64,000 nt of DNA from Comamonas koreensis. Its GTDB lineage: Bacteria > Pseudomonadota > Gammaproteobacteria > Burkholderiales > Burkholderiaceae_C. The stretch lies in assembly GCF_014076495.1 (NCBI RefSeq), contig NZ_CP043575.1, positions 3,038,001 to 3,102,000 on the forward strand, given 5' to 3'. The notes below the pieces were generated by a model, which was not told the origin of the DNA, did no database searches, and worked only from the letters and a program-made list of their open reading frames with translations. This document shows, in pieces, positions 1-8,985 of the stretch; the stretch's first letter is position 1, and each line of letters starts with the position of its first letter. The position numbers and the translations under genes are program-made.

Positions 1-234
1 GTCCTGCAGCGGCACGGCCAGCTTGCTCGCCGAGGTCGACGGCAGCTGGAGCGCATTGGGCTCGCTGCGCTGGTCGCTCACCACCACTTCAGGCAGTGAG
101 GCTTCTTGGGCATGGGCTACTGCGATGCCCAAGGCGGGCAAACACAGAACACAGGAGCTGCCTACCAGGCGCAAGGAGGAAGAGAGCCGCTGGGCGGCCA
201 GGAGCCGGTTTTTCGGAAAAGGAACTGCAGTCAT
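1..234 (-). CDS. TonB-dependent outer-membrane receptor, N-terminal part (BtuB-like)
   Basis: The gene runs off the left edge; only 78 codons are visible. They give a long, somewhat hydrophobic signal peptide ending in AHA around residue 42, then the stretch LPEVVVS (47-53), which resembles a TonB box. A serine- and proline-rich segment typical of the start of a plug domain follows. The cobalamin riboswitch immediately upstream makes a vitamin B12 or corrinoid receptor the likely product. Transport would occur across the outer membrane, energised by TonB-ExbBD. The ATG at 234 was chosen because it is the only start that gives a signal peptide. Family membership is inferred from a short fragment plus the riboswitch, so the exact ligand is not proven. 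Confidence 0.75.
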   Translation of the reverse strand, partial: MTAVPFPKNRLLAAQRLSSSLRLVGSSCVLCLPALGIAVAHAQEASLPEVVVSDQRSEPNALQLPSTSASKLAVPLQD

Positions 235-384
235 TTGAACAAAAGGCGCTAACTGCCTGATGCGGGGGCTGCACTGCACGCGGTCACCCCCCAAGACGGG
301 GTCGCGCGAAGAACCGCCGTCCACACCCCGCAGACAGTTGAGAGAGCACGTGCTGGCCAGAGGCACAGCGCGCACTGCGACTAG

Positions 385-636
385 GAACAGGCCGGTCTCC
401 GGGCTTACAGGCGGTGCAGCGCAGGCGCTGACCCGGTAGCCGGTCTTCCCAGGGTGCGGGTGTCTTATTGCCTGGCAGGCGTGGACACTCTCTCAACCCC
501 AGTGACTGGGCCCGCGTGGGAGCGGGCCGCATCGGCTACGTTTCCTGTCTACCGTTGCGGGGGCAGCCAAGGCTTGGGGGAGCGCACTCCCGACCTTGTT
601 CCCGTTTCACTCGCATGCGAGCACCTGTAGATAGGC
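385..636 (-). promoter_or_regulatory. Cobalamin (adenosylcobalamin-type) riboswitch
   Basis: Read on the minus strand, the leader contains the hallmark blocks of the cobalamin element in order. These are a GTGAAACGGGAA-like segment, the CCCCGCAACGGTA core, a B12-box-like CCAGTCACTGG (about 497-509), and the 3' block CCGGAGACCGGCCTG that closes near 388. The order and spacing fit the Rfam cobalamin family. The element sits in the roughly 400-nt leader of the TonB receptor and should reduce its expression when B12 is plentiful. The exact ends are approximate. Confidence 0.9.
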
Positions 637-654
637 TTTTTTCAAAGCGCAGCC

Positions 655-660
655 AGTGTA
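655..660 (-). promoter_or_regulatory. Possible extended -10 promoter element for the riboswitch transcript
   Basis: On the minus strand TGGTACACT reads as an extended -10 (TG-n-TACACT), about 20 nt upstream of the apparent 5' end of the riboswitch. No convincing -35 was seen. The position is right for the receptor transcript, but this is inference only. Confidence 0.3.
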
Positions 661-739
661 CCAGCCGCAAGCCCGGGCAGTGCCTTTTGGCCATGGCCTG
701 TGTCAGCTGGGCGATACAGCGCATGCCCCAGTGGCTGTA

Positions 740-1684
740 TCAGCCCTGCGGCAGCCGCGTCGCATAGCCGATGAAGTCAGTGCTGCGCAGCTGGCCCAGC
801 AGCCACTGCCGAAAGCTGGCCTGGATTGGGCGCTCTCCCCCGCCCCGGCGGGTGTAGAGGTGGAACTTGGGCGTTCTGTCCATCGGCAGTTGGCGCAGCA
901 GCTCGGCCCCAAAGGGTGCGAGCAGCTTGCCGCTGTGGATATAGCTGAGCGCATCGACATAGGACAGCAGGCCCACGCCCTGCCCGCTGAGAACGGCTTG
1001 CAGCATCGCATCGTGCGTGTGCAGCAGCATGGGGCTGACATGCTTGCCGCCGGGCTCCAGGCCCAGCATCGCATAAATGTCCTGCCACAGACTGTTGTGC
1101 GTCAGCGGCGATATCAGCCGGTGGTGCGGCAAATCCTGCGCTGTCTCCACCGGGTGCTCGGCCAGCAGCTGCGGCGCAGCCACGATCACCTTGAGGTCTT
1201 CGAGCAGCGGCGTTTCATCGAGGTGGTCCACACCGCCGTAGCCCCAGACAATGGCTGCATCCAGATCGCCGCTATCGAACGAAGGCAGCTCCACACCGAT
1301 GGAGATGCGCAGATCGAGCTCCGGGTAATCCTTGGTGAACGAGGGCAGCGAGCGGATCAGGTACTGGGTTGCAAAGTATGGGCTGACCTGGATATGGAAC
1401 TGCGCAGCCTTGTAGTGGGAGCGCACGGCTTCCAGCCCCTGGCTCAGTGCATCGAGCCCCTGCTCCACATAGTGGTACAAGGTCTGCGCCTCGGCGCTGG
1501 CCGCCAGGCCCCGCGCGCCGCGCTCGAAAAGTTGCACATCCAGCGCACTTTCCAATTGCTTGAGTTGCTGGCTGGCGGCCTGTGGCGTCAGGCACAGCTC
1601 GTCGGCCGCCTTGCGGATCGAGCCATGGCGGTAGACGGACTCGAACACGCGCAGTGGCTGCAGGGGCGGGAGCTTGTATTTCAT
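740..1684 (-). CDS. LysR-family transcriptional regulator (GcvA-like)
   Basis: 314 residues, the usual LysR length. The N-terminus (LPPLQPLRVFESV) and the winged helix-turn-helix at about residues 8-65 (SIRKAADELCLTPQAASQQL) are typical of the GcvA subgroup. The rest is a periplasmic-binding-protein-like effector domain (about 95-305). It is a DNA-binding regulator whose ligand cannot be told from the sequence. It lies downstream of the hyuA-hyuB-transporter genes on the same strand, separated from them by a terminator, so it is probably transcribed on its own. Control of that operon is plausible but not shown. Confidence 0.9.
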   Translation of the reverse strand: MKYKLPPLQPLRVFESVYRHGSIRKAADELCLTPQAASQQLKQLESALDVQLFERGARGLAASAEAQTLYHYVEQGLDALSQGLEAVRSHYKAAQFHIQVSPYFATQYLIRSLPSFTKDYPELDLRISIGVELPSFDSGDLDAAIVWGYGGVDHLDETPLLEDLKVIVAAPQLLAEHPVETAQDLPHHRLISPLTHNSLWQDIYAMLGLEPGGKHVSPMLLHTHDAMLQAVLSGQGVGLLSYVDALSYIHSGKLLAPFGAELLRQLPMDRTPKFHLYTRRGGGERPIQASFRQWLLGQLRSTDFIGYATRLPQG

Positions 1685-1805
1685 GGAGGAGCGCCAGGCC
1701 AGGAGAGGCAGAGCCCGGGCTGGCGATGATTATAGGTCGCAGCCCGGCGCCCAGCGGGCCGGCATGCCACCGCTCTTGCCTGCTGCGCCCTGCCCCGCTG
1801 ATGCA

Positions 1806-1834
1806 TAAAAAAACGCATCCAGAAAGGATGCGTT
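1806..1834 (-). terminator. Rho-independent terminator after the MHS transporter
   Basis: A perfect 9-bp stem, AACGCATCC (1812-1820) with GGATGCGTT (1826-1834), and a 5-nt loop. On the minus strand it is followed by a run of T residues. It ends the hyuA-hyuB-transporter transcript before the LysR gene. Confidence 0.85.
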
Positions 1835-1866
1835 CGGGCTGGCGCAGCGCTCAGCAGCGCATGGCC

Positions 1867-3249
1867 TTACTGGACCGGATCACCATGCATCGGCAAACCG
1901 GTGCGGTCCCGGCTGCTGACCAGGGCGATGAGGCCAATGATTGCCGCGCCAATGAGGTAGTAGGCAGGCACGACCGGGTTGCCGGTGCGGGCAATCAACC
2001 AGGAGTTGATCATCGGCGCGGTGCCGGCAAACATCGCCACAGCCACGTTGTAGCTCAGCGCCATGCCCTTGAAGCGCACGCTGGTGTGGAACATCGAAGG
2101 GATGATCGAGTAGATGCTGCCCAGCAGCATGGCCAGACAGAAGTTGAGCACCATCAAGGACAAGATCTTGGCGGCGGTGCTGCCTTCGAGCAGCAGGTGA
2201 AAGCAAGGCACGGCCAGTACCGCAATCGCCAGGCTCGCAGCGATCATCATCGTCTTGCGACTGAGCTTGTCGGCCAGCAGGCCCATGATCGGGATCATCA
2301 CCACCAAAAAGAGCTGCGGGCCCAGCGAGAGCTTGAGGCCGGTGGCCACATCGACATGCAGCGCGCTGACAAAGTAGGTCGGGATATAGGTGACGACGGT
2401 GAACAAGGTGACATTGGTCACGATGATGATGCCAGCGGACTGGAACAGCTCTTTCTTGTGCGTGGCGAACAGCACCTTCCAGCTCGCCTGGGCCAGTGCG
2501 TCATGCTGCTGCTTCATGGCCATGAAGGTGGGGGTCTCTTCCAGGTACTTGCGGATATAGAGGCCAATGGCGCCCAGCGGCAGCGCAATCAGAAACGGAA
2601 TGCGCCAGGCCCAGTCCAGGATCTGCTCGGCGCTGAAGAACATCGTCAGAATGGCCGAGACCGAGGCACCGAAGAAAAAGCCCGCCATGCAGCCCACCTC
2701 AACCCAGCTGGTGAGCAAGGTGCGGTTGCGGTCGCGGCAGTACTCGGCCACAAAGATGGCCGCGCCACTGGCCTCGCCACCGGCCGACAGCCCCTGCATC
2801 AGGCGCAGCACGATCAGGAGCAGCGGCGCGGCAATGCCGATGCTCGCATAGCCGGGCAGCACGCCAATCAAAAAGGTGGAGATCGCCATCATGATGATGG
2901 TGATGGTCAGCACCCGCTTTCTGCCGTACTTGTCGCCCAGCGAGCCAAAGAAGATGCCGCCAATGGGCCGGGCAAAAAACGCAATCGCAAAGGCCGCCCA
3001 AGATGCGGTGATCTGCATGGTGGGCGAGCTGGTGGCAAAGAACACCTTGCCCAGCACCGCTGCCAGGTAGCCGTAGACCGAGAACTCGAACCACTCGACA
3101 AAGCTGCCCACCACCGAGGCCAGCACTACGCGGTTGAGCTCCTTGGACTGCACCGCGCGCGGCGCCGCCGCCGCATGGGGGGATGACCAGTCCGAAAGGC
3201 TTGCACTTGGGGGGGCAAAGCCATCTGCCATGGGATTGTGGGTGCGCAT
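1867..3249 (-). CDS. MHS-family (ProP/KgtP-like) MFS metabolite:proton symporter
   Basis: 460 residues with about 12 hydrophobic segments. The early GSFVEWFEFSVYGYLA motif and the loop GSLGDKYGRKRVL (after TM2) are signatures of the metabolite:H+ symporter branch of the major facilitator superfamily. A hydrophilic N-terminal tail of about 40 residues precedes TM1. It follows hyuB by 78 bp on the same strand, so it probably imports the substrate, or exports the product, of the HyuAB enzyme. An AGGA ribosome-binding site lies just upstream of the ATG. Substrate unknown; an amide or a carboxylate of the oxoproline/hydantoin kind is an inference from context. Confidence 0.88.
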   Translation of the reverse strand: MRTHNPMADGFAPPSASLSDWSSPHAAAAPRAVQSKELNRVVLASVVGSFVEWFEFSVYGYLAAVLGKVFFATSSPTMQITASWAAFAIAFFARPIGGIFFGSLGDKYGRKRVLTITIIMMAISTFLIGVLPGYASIGIAAPLLLIVLRLMQGLSAGGEASGAAIFVAEYCRDRNRTLLTSWVEVGCMAGFFFGASVSAILTMFFSAEQILDWAWRIPFLIALPLGAIGLYIRKYLEETPTFMAMKQQHDALAQASWKVLFATHKKELFQSAGIIIVTNVTLFTVVTYIPTYFVSALHVDVATGLKLSLGPQLFLVVMIPIMGLLADKLSRKTMMIAASLAIAVLAVPCFHLLLEGSTAAKILSLMVLNFCLAMLLGSIYSIIPSMFHTSVRFKGMALSYNVAVAMFAGTAPMINSWLIARTGNPVVPAYYLIGAAIIGLIALVSSRDRTGLPMHGDPVQ

Positions 3250-3327
3250 CGGGAAGTCCTTGGTGTCCTGCAGGGGGAGAAAAATGGGAAAGGACCAGCG
3301 GCTATGCCGCTGGACTTGGGCACGCGA

Positions 3328-5010
3328 TCAGGCCGGGGGCAGCGGCGTGGCCTGGGCGTAATCGGTTTTGGCTTGTTCGGCGCTGATATAGCCATAAGCC
3401 ACATCGCGCTGCACCAGCGCGGTGGGGCGCAGCGCCGCATCGCCGTTGCCGCCACCGCCGGGCAAGTCCAAAATCAATCGGCGCCCAGCCGGGATCTGCT
3501 GCTTGCCCTTGCCGCGCAAGGCGGTGCCGTCGTCCAGCGACACCTTGCCCAGTGCGCCGCTTTGGCCGCCGTTGTGGCCGCGCGCTGCAAAATGCACGCG
3601 GTCAAACATGGCGTTCAGGTCAAACTCAAAGCCTTCTGCCGAGCCCACCTCGATGCGCTGGCCCAGGCCGCCCCGCCAGCGGCCGGCGCCGCCCGAGTTG
3701 GGCCGCAGCTCCTTGCGCCAGATGATGATGGGGCCGATGCTCTCGGTCACCTCGACCGACATGGCCTGCACGCCACTGGGGAAGGCGGTGGCGCTGAGGC
3801 CATCGCTCGAGGGGCGCGCGCCGGTGCCGCCGGTGTTGAACATCAGGATCTCGTGCTGCTGGTTGCGCGTGGCCGGGCTGATGCCCTTGAAGCGCATCTG
3901 CAGGTTCCACAGCGAGCTGGCCCCTTCGGCCGGAATCTCACCCTGGCAAATGGGCTGCAGCGCACCCAGCACCACATCGGGGATCAGATGGCCGATGACA
4001 TGGCGCACCGAGACCGGGCGCGGGCGGTGGGCATTGAGGATGCAGTCCTCGGGCGCGCTGATCTCAAAGGGCTCCAGCGAGCCCCAGTTGTTGGGGATCT
4101 CCGGCGCAATCGCGCATTTGAGCGCATAGGAGGCATAGGCCTTGGTGTAGGTCAGCGGCACATTGATGCCGTAGCGGCTGGGATCCGAGGTGCCGGTGAA
4201 GTCGGCTCGCAGCTGGTCGGCCGCAATCTCCACGGCCACGACCAGCTCGATGGGCTTCTCGTATCCGTCCACGGTCATCGCGTAGCGCTGCGTGCCGTCG
4301 GGCAAGGCGGCGATGCGCTCGCGGGTGGCGCGCTGGCTGTTGGCAAAGATAAAGCCGGCCAGGTCTTCCAGGTCATGGAGCCCGAACTCGTCGAGCATGC
4401 CCTTCAAGCGGCGCATGCCCGTGGCATTGCAGACGGCCAGCGAATGGAAGTCGCCAATCACCTGGTCGCGCTCGCGCACGTTGTTGCGCAGGATCTCGAT
4501 CAGGTCCTCATTGAGTGCGCCGGCGCGGAAGAACTTCATCGGCGGAATGCACAGGCCCTCCTCGTAGACATCGCTGCCGTCCGGGCCAAAGCCGCGCCCG
4601 CCGATGTCCACCACATGGGCGGTGGCGGCAAAGTAACCGATATGGGCGCTGTGGCCATCGCGGCCATAGAAGACTGGGGTGACGACGGTGATGTCGTGCA
4701 GGTGGCCGGTGCCCAGCCAGGGGTCGTTGGTGACCAGCACATCGCCATCTTGCAGCGTGTTGCGCTCAAAGCGTTTGGCGAAATGCGCGACCGACTCGGC
4801 CATCGAGTTCACGTGACCTGGGGTGCCGGTCACGGCCTGGGCCATCATGCGGCCCTGCTTGTCGAACACGCCGGCCGACAAGTCCCCCGCCTCCCGCACG
4901 CTGGTGCAAAAGGCGGTGCGAATCAAGGTGACCGCCTGCTCTTCGACCACCGAGATAAGGCGGTTCCACATGATTTGGTAATGAACGTCTGTATTGTTTG
5001 CCATGATCAC
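3328..5010 (-). CDS. hyuB: Hydantoinase B / oxoprolinase-type subunit
   Basis: About 560 residues, the full length of a HyuB protein. Family features include the N-terminal segment ISVVEEQAVTLIRTAF, the block VTNDPWLGTGHLHD and a glycine-rich C-terminus (DLPGGGGNGD). HyuB works with HyuA in ATP-dependent opening of cyclic amides (N-methylhydantoin, 5-oxoproline) or related carboxylations. The first possible start is a GTG at 5010 that overlaps the hyuA stop as GTGA, pointing to translational coupling. An ATG two codons later (5004) is equally possible. The protein is cytoplasmic. Which ring or ketone substrate it handles cannot be read from the sequence. Confidence 0.9.
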   Translation of the reverse strand: MIMANNTDVHYQIMWNRLISVVEEQAVTLIRTAFCTSVREAGDLSAGVFDKQGRMMAQAVTGTPGHVNSMAESVAHFAKRFERNTLQDGDVLVTNDPWLGTGHLHDITVVTPVFYGRDGHSAHIGYFAATAHVVDIGGRGFGPDGSDVYEEGLCIPPMKFFRAGALNEDLIEILRNNVRERDQVIGDFHSLAVCNATGMRRLKGMLDEFGLHDLEDLAGFIFANSQRATRERIAALPDGTQRYAMTVDGYEKPIELVVAVEIAADQLRADFTGTSDPSRYGINVPLTYTKAYASYALKCAIAPEIPNNWGSLEPFEISAPEDCILNAHRPRPVSVRHVIGHLIPDVVLGALQPICQGEIPAEGASSLWNLQMRFKGISPATRNQQHEILMFNTGGTGARPSSDGLSATAFPSGVQAMSVEVTESIGPIIIWRKELRPNSGGAGRWRGGLGQRIEVGSAEGFEFDLNAMFDRVHFAARGHNGGQSGALGKVSLDDGTALRGKGKQQIPAGRRLILDLPGGGGNGDAALRPTALVQRDVAYGYISAEQAKTDYAQATPLPPA

Positions 5011-7109
5011 ACTCCGCTGTCCATGCGCTCGACCAGCATGCAGTCATCTGCCTGCAGCACCACCTTGAATCCGGGGCTCACATAGGTCGAGGTTTCCTTC
5101 TCCACAATCACCACCGGGCCGGGCACGGCCTGGCCCCGGGGCAGGCCCAGGCGCTCATAGATATCGCAGACATAGAACTGTCCCTGTTTGCCGTCAAACA
5201 CCTCGCGGCGGTCCAGCACCGTACCGGCACCCTTTTGGGGCGTGCCGCCCCGCTGCAGCGCGGCCTTGGCCGGCGGCAAGGTCTTGGAACGCAAGGACAG
5301 TGCCCAACTCACCACCTCGATGTCGAGCCCGTCGATCGCGTGGCCAAACAAGGCCACATAGTTCTGCACAAAGGCCGCGTTCAGGGCGGGCACGCTGTCC
5401 GCTCCAAAGTGCTGCACCGGCACCGACACAGGGATCTCCCAGCCCTGGCCGCAGTAGCGCATAAAGGCACGCAGCTCCTTGACGGTCTCGCCGTCGTAGC
5501 CGGTGTCGTGCAAAAAGGCGCTCACCTCCACCTCCATCTCGCGCAGCATGGCATTGACGGCCTCGCCATCGAACTGGCTCATGCGTATCACCGAGCTGCG
5601 CAGCGACTCATAGGCAAAGGGCGCGCGCAAAAAGCCGATGGCCGAGCCCACGCCGGCGCCCGTCGGGATCAGCAGGCGATGGATGCCCAGCTTTTCGCAC
5701 AGCCGCACGGCATGCAGCGGCGCAGCGCCGCCGTAGGCGATCATCGTGTAGGCCTCCAGGTCCTGGCCGGACTCCACGGCATGCATGCGCGCGGCATTGG
5801 CCATGTTCTCGTCCACCACTTCGGCCACGGCATAGGCCGCACGCACCGCGTCCAGGCCTTGCGCCTGGCCGACATGGGTGGCCATCGCGTCTTGCGCGGC
5901 AGGCATGTTCAGCCGCATGCTGCCGCCGGCAAAGCGTGCCGGGTCGAGCTTATGCAGCAGCAAGTCGGCATCGGTCACCGTCGGGCGGGCGCCGCCCCGG
6001 CCGTAGCTGGCAGGGCCCGGCTCCGAGCCCGCGCTCTCCGGCCCCACGCGCACCTGGCGCATGTCATCCACATGGGCGATGGAGCCGCCGCCCGCGCCGA
6101 TCTCGATCATCTCGATGACGGGGATTGAGATCGGCATGCCGCTGCCCTTTTTGAAGCGGTAGCTGCGCGCCACTTCAAACACGCGCGCTGTCTTGGGTAC
6201 ATGCTGGTCGATGAGGCAGATCTTGGCGGTGGTGCCGCCCATGTCAAAGGACACCACCTTGTCCTGGCCGTACTTGGCCGCAAAATCGCTGGCGTAGATG
6301 GCGCCACCGGCCGGGCCGGATTCGAGCAGGCGCACCGGAAACTCGGCCGCATTGGCCAGCGACATCACCCCGCCGCCCGAGTGGATCAGGTAGAGCGGGC
6401 AATGCATGCCCTCTGCCACCAAGGCCTGGGCCAGGCGCTGCAGGTAGGAGGACATCAGCGGCTTCACATAGGCATTGGCGCAGACGGTGTTGAAGCGCTC
6501 GAACTCGCGAATCTGGGGCGAGACTTCGCTGGAGATGGACACTGACAGCTGGGGCAGCGCCTCTACAATCAGCGCGCGCACCCGCTTTTCATGGGCCGGG
6601 TTCTTGTAGCTGTGCATCAGGCCCACGGCCACGCTGTCGTATGCACCCTCGCGCAGCTGGGCAATCACGTCCTGCACCTCTGCCTCATCGAGCGGCTGCA
6701 GCTCCTGGCCCTTGGCATCGAGCCGGCCCTGCACGGTATAGCGGTGGTTGCGGGCAATCAGCGGCGCGGGCAGCTGGATGGCCAGGTCGTACTGCTCAAA
6801 ACGGCCCTCGTTGCGCATCTCGATCACATCGCGAAAACCTTCGCTGGTGATGAAGGCGGTTCTGGCGCCGCGCCGCTCGATCAGCGAGTTGGTGGCCAGG
6901 GTCGTGCCGTGGATCACCGTGCCGATCTGCGCTGGCGCAATGCCTGCCTGGGCTGCCGCCTGTTTGAGGCCTGTGACGATGGCGCGCTCAGGTTTTTCAT
7001 AGTCCGTCAGGACCTTCTCGCTGAACAGGACGCCATCGACCTCGAGCGCGATATCTGTGAAAGTGCCGCCGATGTCTGCCCCGGCGCGTATGACTTGGCT
7101 TGTTGCCAT
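5007..7109 (-). CDS. hyuA: Hydantoinase A / oxoprolinase-type ATP-hydrolysing subunit
   Basis: 700 residues. The N-terminal GADIGGTFTDIAL motif is the phosphate-binding loop of the hydantoinase/oxoprolinase ASKHA fold. Further family blocks are VIHGTTLATNSLIERRGART and, deeper in, SFDMGGTTAKICLID. It is the nucleotide-binding partner of HyuB, with which it overlaps by 4 bp. An in-frame upstream ATG exists at 7193, but the start at 7109 follows a clear GGAGAT ribosome-binding site and begins at the conserved N-terminus, so it is preferred. First gene of a three-gene operon with hyuB and the transporter. Substrate not determined. Confidence 0.92.
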   Translation of the reverse strand: MATSQVIRAGADIGGTFTDIALEVDGVLFSEKVLTDYEKPERAIVTGLKQAAAQAGIAPAQIGTVIHGTTLATNSLIERRGARTAFITSEGFRDVIEMRNEGRFEQYDLAIQLPAPLIARNHRYTVQGRLDAKGQELQPLDEAEVQDVIAQLREGAYDSVAVGLMHSYKNPAHEKRVRALIVEALPQLSVSISSEVSPQIREFERFNTVCANAYVKPLMSSYLQRLAQALVAEGMHCPLYLIHSGGGVMSLANAAEFPVRLLESGPAGGAIYASDFAAKYGQDKVVSFDMGGTTAKICLIDQHVPKTARVFEVARSYRFKKGSGMPISIPVIEMIEIGAGGGSIAHVDDMRQVRVGPESAGSEPGPASYGRGGARPTVTDADLLLHKLDPARFAGGSMRLNMPAAQDAMATHVGQAQGLDAVRAAYAVAEVVDENMANAARMHAVESGQDLEAYTMIAYGGAAPLHAVRLCEKLGIHRLLIPTGAGVGSAIGFLRAPFAYESLRSSVIRMSQFDGEAVNAMLREMEVEVSAFLHDTGYDGETVKELRAFMRYCGQGWEIPVSVPVQHFGADSVPALNAAFVQNYVALFGHAIDGLDIEVVSWALSLRSKTLPPAKAALQRGGTPQKGAGTVLDRREVFDGKQGQFYVCDIYERLGLPRGQAVPGPVVIVEKETSTYVSPGFKVVLQADDCMLVERMDSGV

Positions 7110-7486
7110 CTGGTATCTCCGAATCATGCAAGCTGTGTGGATCAGAAGCTCTGACCTGGCAGCGATGATCAAGTGATCGCCCAGTCGGCGCAAACAAGAA
7201 ATTCGAGGGCGGGCACAAGCTGTGCTTCGCGGGTAAAAACCATTACGCGCTTACCCGGTGGCCATGCACGTCGACAGTGCAAAAAGACCATATTTTTGGT
7301 CGGCCATGCACCAGCGCTGCACAGTGCTGCAGCATGCGGCGGCATGCTTGCACCAATCAGGGCGGACAGGTGCTGTAAAACCATCAGGACTTGCTTGTGT
7401 AAAGCTTTGACGAGGGAGGAAAAACCAGGCGCCTGAGCGCCAGACGGAACCCAAGATCGGCTGCCTTTGCGCTTGCCACCACGCCA
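7110..7486 (-). other. Intergenic region upstream of hyuA
   Basis: About 375 bp between hyuA and the terminator of the nrd operon. No conserved reading frame, RNA gene or repeat was recognised. It must hold the hyuA promoter and any operator for a regulator, but no site could be assigned with confidence. Confidence 0.5.
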
Positions 7487-7515
7487 CAAAAAAAGCCCCA
7501 AGCAAAGCTTGGGGC
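7487..7515 (-). terminator. Terminator of the nrdA-nrdB-ferredoxin operon
   Basis: Perfect stem GCCCCAAGC (7495-7503) / GCTTGGGGC (7507-7515) with a 3-nt loop. On the minus strand a run of seven T residues follows. It lies 23 bp after the ferredoxin stop codon. Confidence 0.9.
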
Positions 7516-7538
7516 CTGTGCGCAGAACGGCAGAAGAA

Positions 7539-7841
7539 TTACAAGTCCAGGGCCAGCTGGTTCTTATCGTCGGCGCTGGTTTCCACTTGCCGCAGGCTGC
7601 ACTCCACCTTGATGGGGGTCTTGACCACACAGCAGCAGGGAACCACCTCATTGGGCCCGACAAAGGCCAGCGGCTCCTGGGTGTAGACGACTTCGCCCTC
7701 CACCAAGGTGAGGCGGCAGCTGCCGCAATAACCACCACGGCACTGGTACTCCACATCGTGGCCCGTGCGCTCCAGCGCTTCGAGCAGGCTCTCCCCTGGC
7801 AGCACGCGTATAAGGGTGTCCGTGGTGCTGACGGTGGTCAC
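7539..7841 (-). CDS. 2Fe-2S ferredoxin for ribonucleotide reductase maintenance (YfaE-like)
   Basis: 100 residues with the plant-type ferredoxin cluster motif: Cys34, Cys39, Cys42, and a fourth ligand among the unusual triple Cys69-Cys70-Cys71. Its start overlaps the nrdB stop by 4 bp (ATGA), so it is translated with nrdB. In enterobacteria the equivalent YfaE reduces iron for assembly and repair of the diferric-tyrosyl radical cofactor of NrdB. The same role is inferred here from position and size. Cytoplasmic electron carrier. Confidence 0.88.
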   Translation of the reverse strand: MTTVSTTDTLIRVLPGESLLEALERTGHDVEYQCRGGYCGSCRLTLVEGEVVYTQEPLAFVGPNEVVPCCCVVKTPIKVECSLRQVETSADDKNQLALDL

Positions 7842-8971
7842 AACTCGATTCCGCTCAGGTCATCGAGCGAGACTTCGGCGTTGATCTGGCCCACCAGGTA
7901 GGAGCTCAGCTCCACCTCTTGCGGGGCCACCTGCACGGTGTCGGACGACAGCCAGGTGTTGATCCAGGGGATCGGGTTGCTCTTGGCGTTGTCAAACGCC
8001 GGTTTGAGCCCGATCGCGGTCATGCGGATATTGGTGATGTACTCCACATACTGGCTCAGGATGTCCTTGTTGAGGCCAATCATCGAGCCGTCGCGGAACA
8101 GGTACTCGGCCCACTGCTTTTCCTGCATCGCCGCCGTCTTGAACATCTCAAAGCATTCCTGCTCGGTCTCCTTGGCGATCTTGGCAAAGTCCGGATCGTC
8201 CTGGCCCGAGCGCATGATGTTGAGCAAATGCTGGGTGCCGGTCAGGTGCAGCGCTTCATCGCGGGCGATCAGGCGGATGATCTTGGCATTGCCCTCCATC
8301 AGCTTGCGCTCGGCAAACGCGAAAGAGCAGGCAAAGCTCACATAAAAGCGGATGGCCTCCAGAATGTTCACATTCATCAGGCACAGGTACATCTTCTTCT
8401 TGAGCTGGTACACATCGATCTGGTGTACCACGCCATTGATCGTGTGGCTGCCTGCGCCCAGCTGGGCGTGCAGCATCGCATCGCGGATCAGGTCGTCGTA
8501 GTACGACGAGATATCGCCCGCGCGCAGCTTGATGCTCTCGTTGCGCATGATGTCGTCAAAGATCACCGATGGATCGTTGACGATGTTGCGCAGGATGTGC
8601 GTGTACGAGCGCGAGTGGATGGTCTCGGAAAACGCCCAGGTCTCGATCCAGGTCTCGAGCTCGGGCAGCGATACCAGCGGCAGGAAGGCCATGTTGGGGC
8701 TGCGGCCCTGGATGGAGTCGAGCAGCGTCTGGTACTTCAGGTTGCTGATGAAGATGTGCTTTTCGTGGTCGGGCAGGTTCTGGTAGTCGATCCGGTCCTG
8801 CGTGATGTCCACTTCCTCAGGGCGCCAGAAAAACGAGAGCTGCTTTTCGATCAGCTTCTCGAAGATCGGGTACTTCTGCTGGTCGTAGCGGGCGACATTG
8901 ACCGAATTGCCAAAGAACATCGGTTCCTTGAGCTGGTCATTGTCGACCTTGGAGAAGGTGCTGTATGCCAT
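7838..8971 (-). CDS. nrdB: Class Ia ribonucleoside-diphosphate reductase, beta subunit
   Basis: 377 residues. The diiron/tyrosyl-radical residues align by eye with E. coli NrdB at an offset of +1: Asp85, Glu116, His119 and the radical Tyr123 (in [10 protein letters not shown]). It houses the radical that is passed to NrdA to start ribonucleotide reduction. It follows nrdA by 14 bp and overlaps the ferredoxin gene, forming one operon. The presence of the radical tyrosine argues for a canonical Ia enzyme rather than a Tyr-less class Ic variant. Confidence 0.97.
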   Translation of the reverse strand: MAYSTFSKVDNDQLKEPMFFGNSVNVARYDQQKYPIFEKLIEKQLSFFWRPEEVDITQDRIDYQNLPDHEKHIFISNLKYQTLLDSIQGRSPNMAFLPLVSLPELETWIETWAFSETIHSRSYTHILRNIVNDPSVIFDDIMRNESIKLRAGDISSYYDDLIRDAMLHAQLGAGSHTINGVVHQIDVYQLKKKMYLCLMNVNILEAIRFYVSFACSFAFAERKLMEGNAKIIRLIARDEALHLTGTQHLLNIMRSGQDDPDFAKIAKETEQECFEMFKTAAMQEKQWAEYLFRDGSMIGLNKDILSQYVEYITNIRMTAIGLKPAFDNAKSNPIPWINTWLSSDTVQVAPQEVELSSYLVGQINAEVSLDDLSGIEL

Positions 8972-8985
8972 CGCCTTCTCTCCGC

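Noticed and set aside
277..305. GC-rich hairpin between riboswitch and receptor start considered as an intrinsic terminator
   Set aside because: No T tract follows on the minus strand, so it may be an expression platform but is not called a terminator.
3238..5085. A 615-codon plus-strand frame opposite hyuB
   Set aside because: Antisense to a conserved enzyme; the sequence has no domain or ribosome-binding site.
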